NCBI GenBank assembly: GCA_963662155.1
Contig: OY759266.1
Span: forward strand, 56,927,510 to 56,991,509
Origin: Lamellibrachia columna
Taxonomy: Eukaryota; Annelida; Polychaeta; Sabellida; Siboglinidae
Direction of reading: 5' to 3'
DNA: 64,000 nucleotides
A program made the position numbers and the translations under genes. A model generated the notes under the pieces. That model was not told the origin of the DNA and did not search any database. It saw only the letters and a list, made by a program, of their open reading frames with translations. Shown here piece by piece: positions 38,641 to 51,050 of the stretch. The first letter of the stretch is position 1, and each line of letters opens with the position of its first letter.

Positions 38641-39227
38641 CATGGAAGCTGTACAAGGGTTATGCCTACCGAAGAAAGAAACTATAGCTAAACAACGCAA
38701 AGTCGGACCTGAGAAATCTAGGCCTACTCCCACCCAAGCCAAGGGCCCAGTACTTCTAAGACCATTGCAACTCAATCGAGAGCACACAACAGTTCTGATC
38801 CACCCAAACCTACTCGGTTGAAGCTCATCAAGAACATCGAAGGCTGCAAAACTGGTCAATGGTGACCATTTCGTACGATGGTAAAACCTACCCAGGCCTA
38901 ATGCGACGAGTATTTGATGTGACGATGTGCTACTTATGTATCAATTCATAATTATGCTTAGTCCTATATATAATTATTTAAACTTTTGGTCCAATTGAAG
39001 ACATTGGGTGGTCCAATCGAAGAAACCATGGCCACGATTGGACCGTTTTGTAATTTTTTTAATAATTTTTTGTTAATTCATCAATGATTTTCTTGTGATT
39101 AATAGCTTGTTGTTGAAAATAAAATACAAACTCTATGTTAGTATATTGTTTACATCAATTCCATTTGTTTTCGCGTCTATATTCAAGTTTATCGTTAAGG
39201 GTCCCAATCGCGACAACTCTCCCCTAC

Positions 39228-39478
<251 letters not shown>

Positions 39479-40959
39479 TATACACGTGTTGACCTTAAAG
39501 CGGAGCCGGCATTTTACTGAAAGCCAGAGGCAGTTCACGTAACAAAGGTGTGTTTGCTCTTGTGTGTTCTTGTTATTTTCCCGGCCTTATCAGCGAGCAG
39601 CGCAGTTCTGCATCCGCTGAAACCCACAATGGTATCTTATAAATAGAAACTACCCGCGCGTGACGTTTTCTTTATTATGTTCAAATAAGTCCGATAATCA
39701 CGGCACCAGCTAGGAATGATGTGTCGCAGTCAAACTTACTACCATGCATATATCAAATAGGACACAAACACGAAATACACAAAAACAACCCTCCCTAACA
39801 TCGATGAGTATTAAATATATGCCACCAAACCACAGGCTATACACGACGAAACACACGCTTTCTCTTCTGATTAGTCTCGCACCAATTATCTAACCTGCTA
39901 TATATACACCGGCACAACTCACACAATGGTTCACACCATACTACCTAGTATGGCCTGCTAGCGTAAATAATAAATATTTGAGTTGTATATACAAGGATGC
40001 GTCAGAACTATACCAATAACAAAATACGGAACAATAACTATACATAAATCATAACAACCTAAATCACTAGCTGTGTACGAGGCTCGAAAGCGGCTGTGGT
40101 TAAATAATTGTCAAACCAAACACATCCCGGACCTATACCTACTATAAGTCGACCTGAGGCAGTGCCGCCCGTCACGGTCTATGCACGGCCATTAACAGAC
40201 GTCGACCACCCATCCTAACACTGCACCCACAAGATAACACGCAGGACATATGCCTTCTGTTTCCACGGAACAGACTTGGTGGTTGAAGGATCTTGGTTGG
40301 TATCGTGCAGGTCCGTAGTGATATATTTTGTTATTCCCATGCACTTCCTTGTTCATTATGTATATCTATTAGGCTAGTCTGAGGGAGGCTTGTACAAATC
40401 CTTTGATACACGGTTGTGAGGTTTGTCGCCACCTGCTCTCTCCCCCCCCCCCCGTGGGAGGACGTACTATTACCAGAAATCAACCCGAATACTAAATCAA
40501 CTCACCTTAATTCAGCTGTCAAACGCAAGACGTCATAAAGCCGTCCGGCGGAGACCCACGCCCTAAACGTAGTGCCCGGGTGTAATTTGGAACCAACAGT
40601 GAATGTAACAAGTACGAACGTCATGGCTGATCGCACCCCAATAGTGTTTACACGTCCGTGACTGCCGCAGTGGGTCATGACACGGAACAGGCCTATAATC
40701 TAATACAGTGCTAAGTTTCAGTCTTCAGTTTGCTTACTCCACACAGCCCCTTCTGGGGCTAACATAGTACTATGTACTAAGTTAGTATGACTCGCCAAAT
40801 ACAAATGTGGCTTCTTATATATGCCCTTGTAATATTAACAGGGTCAATAGTACAAGGGCAATTAGACCTACAGGACAACTCAAGGACCAACTGTCGGCAT
40901 ATATAGCAAGACACACAAGGATGTAACAGTATATCTCCCCCACTGGACAGCTCCCCCAA

Positions 40960-42785
40960 GGGGGAAGATGCCCTAGGATATCTCCCCCATGCTGGATATC
41001 TTACCCCTCTCCCAATACCCAAGTTGTCTTGACTCAAAACCATTTTCCCCCACAACTAAAATCAAGAACATGGTGCAATTAAAACCATATTTATTATAAA
41101 TTTCATCATGTAATAACTTACAATTATTACCAAAGAGTTCATAAAATCAGTCTTTCATCACTTGCAATTATCACAACAAAATCTCATGCAAAATCATTCA
41201 CCAACTTGAATACATTAATACATTAAGTGTCTACTCTTATCACACAATTGCACGTCCACAAAAAAAATATTACATTAAGTGTCTACAGCCCATATTGTTT
41301 AATGGTAATTAAAATTATGGGTTATCTGCTATCACTTTCATCATGTAGTAACTTGTAATTATAAAAAAAAGTCACATTTAAAATAAGTCACAAACTTGAG
41401 TACATTAATGCATTAAGTGTCTACTCTTATCACACACATTTCCGTTTTTTTCTGCGATGCCTGTGGTGACTCGAACATCTTTACCTGCAATACAGGTACA
41501 GTTGCATTGTATGTCTCATCTTCATGATGGCTAGCTGCATTACATTTTTTTTTTAAGTCAAACTGTTTGGTGCATACTAGTTCATGTCAATAATTTATTT
41601 AAATTAAAGTGGCGTTCATATAACATATTTACAACACACATACATGTTCTGGTTAATGTGCAATAACGTGATAAAAAGCAACATTTATTCCCAAAATCAC
41701 TTGCGAGAGGGTTTTCAGATATCAATTAACAGCTAAATGCAGTTAAATAAGGTATATTAATTTATATTTTTGCATCCCAATGTGCATATCAGAGCAAATA
41801 TAGCATATCTAGTTATCTTAATCACTAATCTATGCATATGCAAAATTGTTAATGTTCTGTAAACTGATAGAAAATATCTAGATTTACTCAATAAACTGCA
41901 AGTTTTTCAGACAATTTTCAAAAGCGCTAGTATTTATTATTACACGATGTACTCATTTTTAGTACAAAGCAAAATAATTCTTGAATTAATTTTACAAATG
42001 TCTTACTTTTCAGCTGGTAGTAGAGGGTGGATTCTTTCAGAGAAGTTCCTCGTGTTCCGTCTCAAGTCTTGCTTCTGCTCCTTAGTCAGACCGGATGGGT
42101 ATTGCTGAGTACTAATAAATGCCATCTATGTTGTCTATGAAACGCTGAGTGGTACAGATAGCAAATTATTCGTTTGGTTCCATATTGATACTGATATAAT
42201 GCTTGTAGACACCTTCCTTAAATGGCACAATTTGAAAAGCTTGGGATCAAACAAATATTTTTTCTGTGAAGTGGGTGAAAGGATTTAGTTATTGTGTGTG
42301 GTGGTTATCCAACAAAATAAATCAAAGGTTAATAAACTATACTGCGTGGACACATTGGCAACATGTCAAAGCCACTAAACAAAAGCGGGTCCTTGAAATT
42401 TGTATTGATACCTCAGCACACTGAGAAGAGAGCTGTGTGTCGTTGAGGCAGCTGACCATGATTAACTCAGTGTCTTGAAAAAAGAGCTGTGTGTTTTGTT
42501 GTTGAGGTGGCCATCATGATTAACCCAGGGCCTCGATGAGAGACATCATGATTAACTCAGGAATCACTTCATGTTATTCATTCATTCGTAAATGTATAAT
42601 AAAATAAATATAAACATACAATTTTCTTGCAGAATAACATAATATTATAGTAGATATTATTCCGACTCATATTTGTTAATTATAAACTTTCTTGCATAAA
42701 AACAGACACACACACACACATTTATAAAGGGGGAATAAGATATCCAAGGTGGAGGGGAAGATACCTTAGGGTGTACCCTATAGGT
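40960..42785. repeat. Inverted repeat pair bounding about 1.7 kb
   Basis: Left arm CCCTAGGATATCTCCCCC...GGATATCTTACCCC (about 40971-41010). Right arm, inverted, CCCTAAGGTATCTTCCCC...GGATATCTTATTCCCC (about 42730-42772). It may be a degraded transposon; target duplications not identified. Confidence 0.4.
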
Positions 42786-42839
42786 AGACACCCTGCCACA
42801 CCGGCGTGTCAAGCCGAGAATGAAGTTAATTTATTATTA

Positions 42840-43085
42840 ATAATAAGGGTGATACGGTGCCCAGGTATGATCAATGACTGTTGATCATGTTTGGTTGTCG
42901 TTTATCAACACCTTTGTCTTCTTCGCATAAATGGTGAGAAAGCAAGGCGAGGTCATCTGCATGGATTAGTTATTCAAGTGAGGAAAAAATGGTAAGTTTG
43001 ACGCTTGTTGGTTGGTCATATTCTTCATTGCCCAGTTAATCGCTAGAGTTAAAAACGGTAGACCTTTTTAGCGATGTGGGCAAAC
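42840..43085 (-). mobile_element. Possible RTE-like reverse-transcriptase remnant
   Basis: Minus frames contain NWAMKNMT and, in another frame, ADDLALLSHHLCEEDK, like the DFADDLALLS block of RTE-type RT. Short and frameshifted. Confidence 0.45.
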
Positions 43086-44695
43086 CCCAGAAGCCCTTTG
43101 GCCTTGACGATGACTTTAGGTGGATCTCTGTTTGACAAAAATGCCTTAGGAAAATGAATGGCCACGGCCAGGAAGATTAAATTTCCATACAGAGATTCAT
43201 AAGTCAGCCTCAAGAATGCATTATACAGAATAGTGACATCTGGCTTTATGTGCAAGCACACTTACCGCTGCTATATATATTGATAGACATCAACATTTAT
43301 ATCAGACAGTGCCGATCCTCCCACGTTGAGCAGTTTTCTTAAGTAGTACAGGCTGTATGTGATGAGTTGAATGTGTGTGCATACACGCATTTAAACAGGG
43401 CAGAGCGAGCAGCTTGCTATCTATTCACGTAAGAACAGGGAAACAATGAAGATATAAACACTTAACATACATACCACCAATTTGTCAGCTTTGTCCACGT
43501 AATAAGTATATATATAATAATAATGTTTACATATAAATACATATCAGACACAGAAAACTTGAATGTATAATATATATATATATATATAATATACCTCCAT
43601 ATAATTATATATATATATAATATACCTGCATATAATTATATATATATAAATATAACTATGTTATACATTCAAGTTTCTGTGCCCGATATAAAATTATATG
43701 TAAACACACACCACAAATTCTGTGCAGAACACTTACACATAAGTTCACTGAACTGTTTAAATTGAAACATTGTTTACAGTAAAGAAACAATGTTGATCAA
43801 ATTGTATTGCTTGGACGATTCCCCCAGGGGCAGTCAGCATTAGCTTAGACTAGATTTTAACTAGGGGATATGTAGTTATATATTTATTACAAGTGTCCCA
43901 TTTAAAAATTTAACAAAATAATATTAGGGTATGTGTTTATGCAGGGAACGACTCACCTCTATGTGTAGCTATTTAGCATGACATTGCTACTGCTACTTTC
44001 ATTCACTGTCAAGTGTTGTTAGTCTGGTTAACTGTTAGTTTCAATGGGGAAATGCTTTCTACATGTACCGGTACCACTTATGTTAAGTCTCGCTATGGAA
44101 AGTCGACAGTGGTCAGAAGTTTGTTCATTTGCATGCTAACATGCTTTTATTCTAGCATCACCTATCAGTCTTGTATGTGTATGAATAAACCTCTAGTTCA
44201 TTATACAACTGTGTATACAATGTCTTCATTTACAAGTATGCTAACAATATCTATAATCATTGTGTAACGTCTTCAGTGTCCAACACATCAGCGACAGAAT
44301 TGAAAGAACGATTAATTAACTTTAACAGAAAATGTGGCATATTTACCACATCTGAAACACAATTAAATAAATATGTGTTTTCGTAACTTGGCAACAATTA
44401 TCTAAATCGGTATATACACATACTAAGTGACACCAATGTTTTCATCTGGAGTTTTCAGGAATCATTACATCGATGCTTTCAAAATCATAAATTGTGCTAA
44501 CTGCATTTAGAGGCTTTAGAACTGCAACAACGGCTTCTTAGGCCAGACTGAAGAATGGCCAATAAACAACTTGTATGATGTCTTCATTTGGTCCACTGTG
44601 AATGCTACATTACTGTTCCCAGTTTTCCAAGCAGTATCTTCATTCCAATGCCGCGTGCTGGTCTGTTGCAGTCTGTCGTCAGAACTGGCGAGACG

Positions 44696-44795
44696 ATGTG
44701 GTGATTCCTTGGACCAAGCAGAGAAGAGCCAGAATCCCTGGGATGAATCATTCTACAAACAAATACAAGCATACATGACAGCAACACCAGAATAA
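44696..44795 (+). CDS. Candidate terminal exon with a BH3-like motif
   Basis: The plus-strand acceptor GTCTGTTGCAG ends near 44670. The frame after it reads SSELARRCGDSLDQAEK, then NPWDESFYKQIQAYMTATPE and stop at 44795. ARRCGDSLD fits the LxxxGDxL pattern of BH3 helices, apart from Ala at the usual Leu. No upstream exon, start codon or poly(A) signal was found, so this may be chance. The function is unknown. Confidence 0.25.
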
Positions 44796-45006
44796 TTATA
44801 CTTGACTGTAGATCTGCTTAACAACATGTCTATGCGTACATAGTCATAGTTTAATTGATTTTCCAGATGTACATAGGTAACATTCCATAGGTAACATTCC
44901 ATCATGTTTCTAAACACAACACAGCATTTATCAACATACGTATATGCTGAGATCACACTGTAGTGTAGATTCACACTGCGTGACGTTTGTCGAATTTATA
45001 TAATAC

Positions 45007-45012
45007 TTTATT
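45007..45012 (-). other. Candidate poly(A) signal of SMDT1
   Basis: AATAAA on the minus strand, about 128 bases downstream of the SMDT1 stop codon. Confidence 0.5.
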
Positions 45013-45139
45013 TTTAATTATGATTATGTTACCAAAATTTGACAGAAATGGAGATGCCTCTTATATTCGATCTACCTGGTGGACATAGTCCAGCAAAGTT
45101 TAGACATATCATAATTCCAGTTTTCGAAACTCACTGGAC

Positions 45140-45430
45140 TTAATCGTCTTCGTCGTCGTCCGGCACAAAGATGTCGTTTTCCTCTAGAAATGCAGCCGCG
45201 TTCTTGCTGATGGTTGCTCCGACAGTGAGGAATGGAACGACAACCAGCATCACCTTCACAAATGCTAGCCGCGTCTGCACAGGCTTTTCTAAAATTGCAC
45301 CATTTTCAGCATACGCATTATATGTAAACTGTCTTTTACAAACATTTGCTAGGCTAGATTTCACGCAGGTGGAACAAGCACCCGTTTTAAAGGAACGACC
45401 GAATGTCACCCCGAGTAATCTAGCCGCCAT
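45140..45430 (-). CDS. SMDT1: EMRE, essential MCU regulator (single exon)
   Basis: An uninterrupted 96-residue frame. The N-terminus is rich in Arg/Ser/Ala without acidic residues, as in a mitochondrial presequence. Then comes the conserved block GAILEKPV (44-51), a transmembrane segment VKVMLVVVPFLTVGATIS (58-75) with the GxxxS motif at 71-75, and KNAAAFLEENDIFVP before an all-acidic C-terminus DDDEDD. In animals EMRE is a single-pass inner-membrane subunit that couples the MCU calcium channel to MICU1; the acidic tail contacts MICU1. Human EMRE is 107 residues, so the length fits. A minus-strand AATAAA lies at 45012-45007, about 130 bases beyond the stop. Nothing within 5 kb on either side is a recognised gene, so context adds nothing. 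Confidence 0.93.
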   Translation of the reverse strand: MAARLLGVTFGRSFKTGACSTCVKSSLANVCKRQFTYNAYAENGAILEKPVQTRLAFVKVMLVVVPFLTVGATISKNAAAFLEENDIFVPDDDEDD

Positions 45431-46739
45431 GTTTGTTGTTGACTACTCTGGGATCATTCGTTATTTCGCAGTGGAATTGCTTAACGATTTACAAGTGTAC
45501 TAAATAATGTTTATATATGTCATTGTTTTACACCGGTTACAGTAGGAGCCATTGGGTGACATCTGGTGACCACAGAACTTGCATCTAGCAACTGTTTTCC
45601 ATTACTTTCCACAAAATGTTCCCACACAGCCTTAGCTGGTCTGCTACCCTTAAACATGGTGCACTCGGTCTCGGGTGCTACTAGCATTATTAAAGTCACT
45701 ATTCAATATGGCAATGTCTAAAAAAATATGGGTAATCAATTTGCACTTCTTTCACATGTAACAATGTATCTCTATGTTGAGGTGTAGCAACAGGTGGCTG
45801 GCCAAGCAGCTTGCTAAGTAGAAAGCATTTGGCCAATCAGCTTATACCTCCATAAAGCACAGACAGATGCACATAATTTTATGATAACAGCTAGCTCAGA
45901 CAATACTCTTTAACAAATTTTGTTTTACCTCACTTGATAGTTCAGGTCTGGAAATTGGGGCTTCAAATGGTTGCCAGGACCTGCCTTGACTCTTTCTTTG
46001 ATATCGATTTGTCTAATCTAATTTCATGAAGTTGTGCATAGCTCAGTATCAGCTCACAGCAGTGAGCAGTACAACTGTATAGTTCTGTCTCAATTAACTC
46101 CTTAGTTGGCTTCCAATTGGCTCATCCACACAGCCACACAGGTCTGTGCACAGTCCCAACCCAGCCCCCTGAAGTCCTCTCCAATGTCATTACTGGTATG
46201 CACCAACACCCACCCAACTTCTTTCATGCTTGCCAAATTGTGATTGACACCTGTCATGCTCTTTTAAAACCAGGCTGCCAAGTGAAACCATGCTGCAACA
46301 ATTACATAGATCTGTTATAATTTCTATCTGCTAACAAACTGACAGAGAATGCAAACAATAATAGACTGCACAGAGTAAAAATTGCAATTGCATATGGCAT
46401 GTTGATTTAATATACAATCTACACACTAAACAAAATTTATACCATCTCGTCAGAAACTTGTCAACCCTGGAATCGACCCTCTGTCAGTGGTTCATGCGTG
46501 TGAGTGCTAAAGTGCACATGTGCTAAAGTGCTGTAAGAGAAAGAAATAAAATATTTGGAAGAGAAAAGATGATAGTATGCGTGCAATGCTCTGCATTGGC
46601 TGGAAGGTTGTTCCAGTTGGCTATTGTACAGTGTAAGAAGCTGTACTGGATGAATTGCTTAGTGATTAAGGGGGGTTGAAAAGCATCGGAATGCGTGTGT
46701 CAAGAGGGTTTTACACAGGGGCATAAGTTGGTGGATGAA

Positions 46740-47215
46740 GTCCAAGGCGACCTATGCCATGTAAGATCTATGAAACATGACAAGGCGGATGTCGGCTCTC
46801 CTTTGTTGGAGGCTGCACCAGTTTAGGTGGCTGAGCATTGTGGTGACACCGTCTTCACAACTGTAGTTGTTACAAACATAATGTGCTGTCCGTCTTTGGA
46901 CCATCTCTATTTTGTTTTTGTATGTTTGAGTGTAGGGGTCCCAGATGGCAGCGGCATACACTAATTGGGAAAATATTGTTTGTATTTGGGTTTACAGGAT
47001 CTGGTTATGTGCAGGGCACAACATTTCTGGGGATGGAACTCCATTGGCCACGTATGTTTCTTCCCATGTGTCCAATTTGTCTAGGTCTTGTTGAAGGGCT
47101 GTCGCGGCAGCAAAGTTGGATATAGTCAGGTCAAAAAATCGGACAGTTGATTTGAGGCTATTAGGTATGTCGTTTATATAGCTAAGAAAGAGGATGGGGG
47201 CAACCACTTAACCTT
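46740..47215 (-). mobile_element. Non-LTR retrotransposon fragment
   Basis: Minus frames: PILFLSYINDIPNSLKSTVR followed by ALQQDLDKLDTWEE, then AAIWDPYTQTYKNKIEMVQR and LNWCSLQQRRADIRLVMFHR. Frameshifted. Same family as 21040-21720. Confidence 0.85.
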
Positions 47216-47967
47216 GGGGGACTCTATTTTTCTACCCTTCAAGGCCCTATATTGTATTACATAATTGACCTCTATGCATTAATAATACACGCATGCGCTA
47301 TGAACGCACAAATACACGCACACAAAGGGCAGGCAGACCAATTACAAATGTTTATTTAGAGTAGGAGCTACAACTTGTTTTGAATTAAAAGTTAGCTCGA
47401 TCATCACATCATGTTACCTGGTTTAGATGAGCTGATTTTTAAGATTGTGTGTATTATCTGTGTAAATTTTATCCATCATATTTTCACACACACACACATA
47501 TATATATATGCTAGTAATATCACACAAATTTATTAATATTGGTTAGACAATACAAAATGCAACTGAAAAGCCGATTATGTACAAAAAGATTTATTTGAAG
47601 CCCATTGAACATGAAGTGTTCTAGAAATGCATAGCACGTAAAATGCAGTAATAGACTTGTTCTTAATGTCCTACCAAAGAGTCAAATGTATACATGTATG
47701 GTTGAAATAGTCCACAAGATCACAACAGCATGATAATGTCCCATCATGATACATAGTTATCATTATAAAGGGTACAATTGGGTAGAGCAATTCACTAATT
47801 CTTCAAAGATACACAAGTAGCAAAATTGACAAATCTGAAACGTAATTATTTTCCATAGCCTTTTAATCATAGCTTTTCAAAAGGCAACATTTCATTAAAA
47901 ACAATTGGGAAATGTATTTGACTTGAAACAAACCCAATATCTTATTAGCTACTCAAAACACTACAGT

Positions 47968-49398
47968 GACTGTTTAGTCACTGCTTCAGACATTATGTGT
48001 GGTATAGGCAGCAGTATGAACATGGAGTGAACCTACAAAGTGACTGTTTAGTCACTGCTTCAATGACATTATGTGTGGTATAGGCAGCAGTATGAACATG
48101 GAGTGAACCTACAAAGTGACTGTTTAGTCGCTGCTTCAATGACATTATGTGTGGTATGTGCAGCAGTATGAACATGGAGTGAACCTACAAAGTGACTGTT
48201 TAGTCACTGCTTCAGACATGTATGGTATGGGCAGCAGTATGAACATGGAGTGAACCTCCAAAGTGACTGTTTAGTCGCTGCTTCAGACATTATGTGTGGT
48301 ATAGGCAGCAGTATGAACATGGAGTGAACCTACAAAGTGACTGTTTAGTCACTGCTTCAATGACATTATGTGTGGTATGGGCAGCAGTATGAACATGGAG
48401 TGAACCTACAAAGTGACTGTTTAGTCGCTGCTTCAATGACATTATGTGTGGTATGTGCAGCAGTATGAACATGGAGTGAACCTCCAAAGTGACTGTTTAG
48501 TCACTGCTTCAATGACATTATGTGTGGTATGTGCAGCAGTACGAACATGGAGTGAACCTCCAAAGTGACTGTTTAGTCACTGCTTCAATGACATTATGTA
48601 TGGTATGGGCAGCAGTACGAACATGGAGTGAACCTACAAAGTGACTGTTTAGTCGCTGCTTCAATGACATTATGTGTGGTATGTGCAGCAGTACGAACAT
48701 GGAGTGAACCTCCAAAGTGACTGTTTAGTCGCTGCTTCAATGACATTATGTATGGTATGGGCAGCAGTACGAACATGGCGTGAACCTCCAAAGTGACTGT
48801 TTAGTTGCTGCTTCAATGACATTATGTATGGTATGGGCAGCAGTATGAACATGGAATGAACCTCCAAAGTGACTGTTTAGTCGCTGCTTCAATGACATTA
48901 TGTATGGTATGGGCAGCAGTACGAACATGGAGTGAACCTCCAAAGTGACTGTTTAGTCGCTGCTTCAATGACATTATGTATGGTATGGGCAGCAGTATGA
49001 ACATGGAGTGAACCTCCAAAGTGACTGTTTAGTCACTGCTTCAAAGACATTGTGTCGTATGTGCAGCAGTACGAACATGGAGTGAACCTCCAAAGTGACT
49101 GTTTAGTCGCTGCTTCAATGACATTATGTGTGGTATGGGCAGCAGTATGAACATGGAGTGAACCTCCAAAGTGACTGTTTAGTCACTGCTTCAATGACAT
49201 TATGTATGGTATGGGCAGCAGTATGAACATGGAGTGAACCTCCAAAGTGACTGTTTAGTCACTGCTTCAATGACATTATGTGTGGTATGGGCAGCAGTAT
49301 GAACATGGAGTGAACCTCCAAAGTGACTGTTTAGTCGCTGCTTCAAAGACATTGTGTCGTATGTGCAGCAGTACGAACATGAAGTGAACCTCCAAAGT
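47968..49398 (+). repeat. 76-bp satellite, about 18 copies
   Basis: Unit begins TGACTGTTTAGTCACTGCTT and ends GTGAACCTCCAAAG, with variants of 70-76 bp. Regularly spaced 65-residue minus frames are artefacts of the array. Each unit carries the small inverted repeat AGTGACT-GTTT-AGTCACT. Confidence 0.97.
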
Positions 49399-50130
49399 GC
49401 CAGTTAATGATTTACATATTTTTAAACCAGCTCAGATGTCTGTGAAAATGAACCACAAAGAGATCAGTAACCGCGACCTTTCAAAATGTTTAACCCAAAT
49501 AATTATGTTCAACTTCACAACACAAACCAGAGCAATGTTTCAAGTAGGGAGTGTTCCTTGCAACAGTTGACCAGAAACTCATGTCGGGTCTGTTGTTTTA
49601 AAGCTGCCGTGGCACTTCGATTTAGTACTAGTCTCGTTTCACACTGATTTCGCACAAAGTCAAACCTATATAATATCAACTATGATGTACTAACCTGTTT
49701 GTGCAAATATCTTATTTTGTTTGAGGAAATCATCAAACTAATTTTGGCTCAGCCAAAATGAAATTCATCAAAAAAGGGGCAAAGTGCATAAACCTGCCTC
49801 TATATACTTGGCCATCCACATGTTTAGAAATTACACATAGATTCTTTTATTGATTTCAACATAAGTATGCTCATTTATAAAACCGACTGCACATATTGGT
49901 TAAACTATTCACACACTACAGAAATTAACATTGACAGACCTAATTTGCGATGAGCTAAATGATGTGTGGAGGTGTTAAGTGAAACATGAAAGGACCAACA
50001 CATGCTTCCAATATGCAGCATACATATCTGGTGAAATGGTTGGTTAATTTGTCAAATAGCCTGGCTTTTTAAAAATATACCCTTTATAGTGGATCTTCCA
50101 GGGACTTGTGATGTAAGATATAAGTTGTGC

Positions 50131-50278
50131 ACAGTCATCAAGACTGTCTTGCTCGCTAAACAAACACAGTCATCAAGACTGTCTTGCTCGCTAAACAAAC
50201 ACACAGTCATCAAGACTGTCTTGCTCGCTAAACAAACACACAGTCATCAAGACTGTCTTGCTCGCTAAACAAACACAG
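50131..50278 (+). repeat. 35-37-bp repeat, four copies
   Basis: Units start ACAGTCATCAAGACTGTCTT at 50131, 50166, 50203 and 50240. Each contains a 6-bp hairpin (ACAGTC/GACTGT). They lie about 0.8 kb downstream of the UBE2O stop codon. Confidence 0.95.
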
Positions 50279-51050
50279 CTTTAATATAACATTTTTAAGG
50301 TATGAAATATTTTATTAAATATGCATAACATTAAAATTTGGAAAACAGGAATACAGATTATTAAAAAGCACCGTATGTAGCACAACTGGCATGACCTGAA
50401 TTAACAATTATCACATTCACAAGCCGAGTTTGTGGCCATACATTAAACATATGGTTCAGCACATTCAAGTCAAATGACGCTTGAACAGAACAAGTTTATT
50501 TAATGCATATGTATCAGCTTTGCATCTGTGCAAAGAAAGCACATTAACAACAGTTGATTGTCATGATTTAAGTCATGATGTTACAATCAAGGAATCCAGC
50601 AAAAGATGTTACAGTCATGCTATACATATATTTACTTCCCATTGAAAATCTTAGATGCATCCAAAATAAATAGAACCATTACCTCAAATATATTGTTTAG
50701 TTTGAGGTCGCCCAAAATTGTCAACACCATGAGAATTTGGCAGACAAAAGTTTAAGACACCTTTTTTGAAAAGCATTTCTAAGTTAATAATTTAGAAAAA
50801 AGAAAAAGTGTGGCAAATAGTGTTTTAAGCTAGCATTTATTTCAGTACTATCAAACTCCCAATGTGTTTCACACCTAGTCGATGTAATTGTATCACCTGA
50901 GCCCCAAAAGTACTGCCCATTTTTGTGGACATGAAATTGCTATTTTGTGTTTATGTACATCATATGGGAGCTGCTGTACTGCTGTACTGCTGTACTGGTG
51001 TCTGAGTGTAACACCACCAGCTCTAGAGAAGATACCACATGTACACAAAA

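Larger units (their letters stand above)
37395..38860 (+). pseudogene. Broken DDE_1 (pogo/jerky-type) transposase
   Basis: Plus-strand pieces in two frames: DGPPGAKAGCP, ETVLILDSHVTHTKNLAA with the catalytic Asp, EMAREAGVV, a degenerate PPHTTHRLxPLD region, GPFWKYYDDE, REHVGRPVTTWQVA and GFRKASMW (compare FRKTGIWP). A frameshift near 37870 and the repeat expansions destroy it. A 26-residue repeat tail follows. Confidence 0.75.
36847..39224 (+). mobile_element. pogo/Tigger-like DNA transposon, decayed
   Basis: Terminal inverted repeats of about 25 bp (GGGGAGAGTTG...GATTGG-ACC) lie at 36847 and, inverted, end at 39224. They are flanked by TA on both sides (36845-36846, 39225-39226). Subterminal (A/G)TTGGACCA motifs occur near 36864, 36881, 37151 and 37174 on the left and, mostly inverted, near 38988, 39009 and 39037 on the right, plausible transposase-binding sites. 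The interior holds a broken DDE transposase and two minisatellites. Confidence 0.82.
39479..45139. other. Gene-poor 5.6-kb interval
   Basis: AT-rich sequence with a poly-C run at 40441-40453, an inverted repeat pair (about 40960-41020 and 42730-42785), a weak RT fragment near 42.9 kb, TATA-rich palindromic tracts at 43570-43650 and one candidate exon at 44.7 kb. No complete gene seen. Confidence 0.5.

Noticed and set aside
37900..38859. A 319-residue minus-strand frame rich in Cys and Ser
   Set aside because: Antisense shadow of the 78-bp repeat in the transposase remnant.
48290..49019. Series of 65-residue minus frames spaced 76 bp apart
   Set aside because: Artefact of the 76-bp satellite: same peptide phase repeated, each ending at the same stop.
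47968..49398. CRISPR-like regular array
   Set aside because: Units are contiguous with no unique spacers, and the surrounding DNA is eukaryotic.
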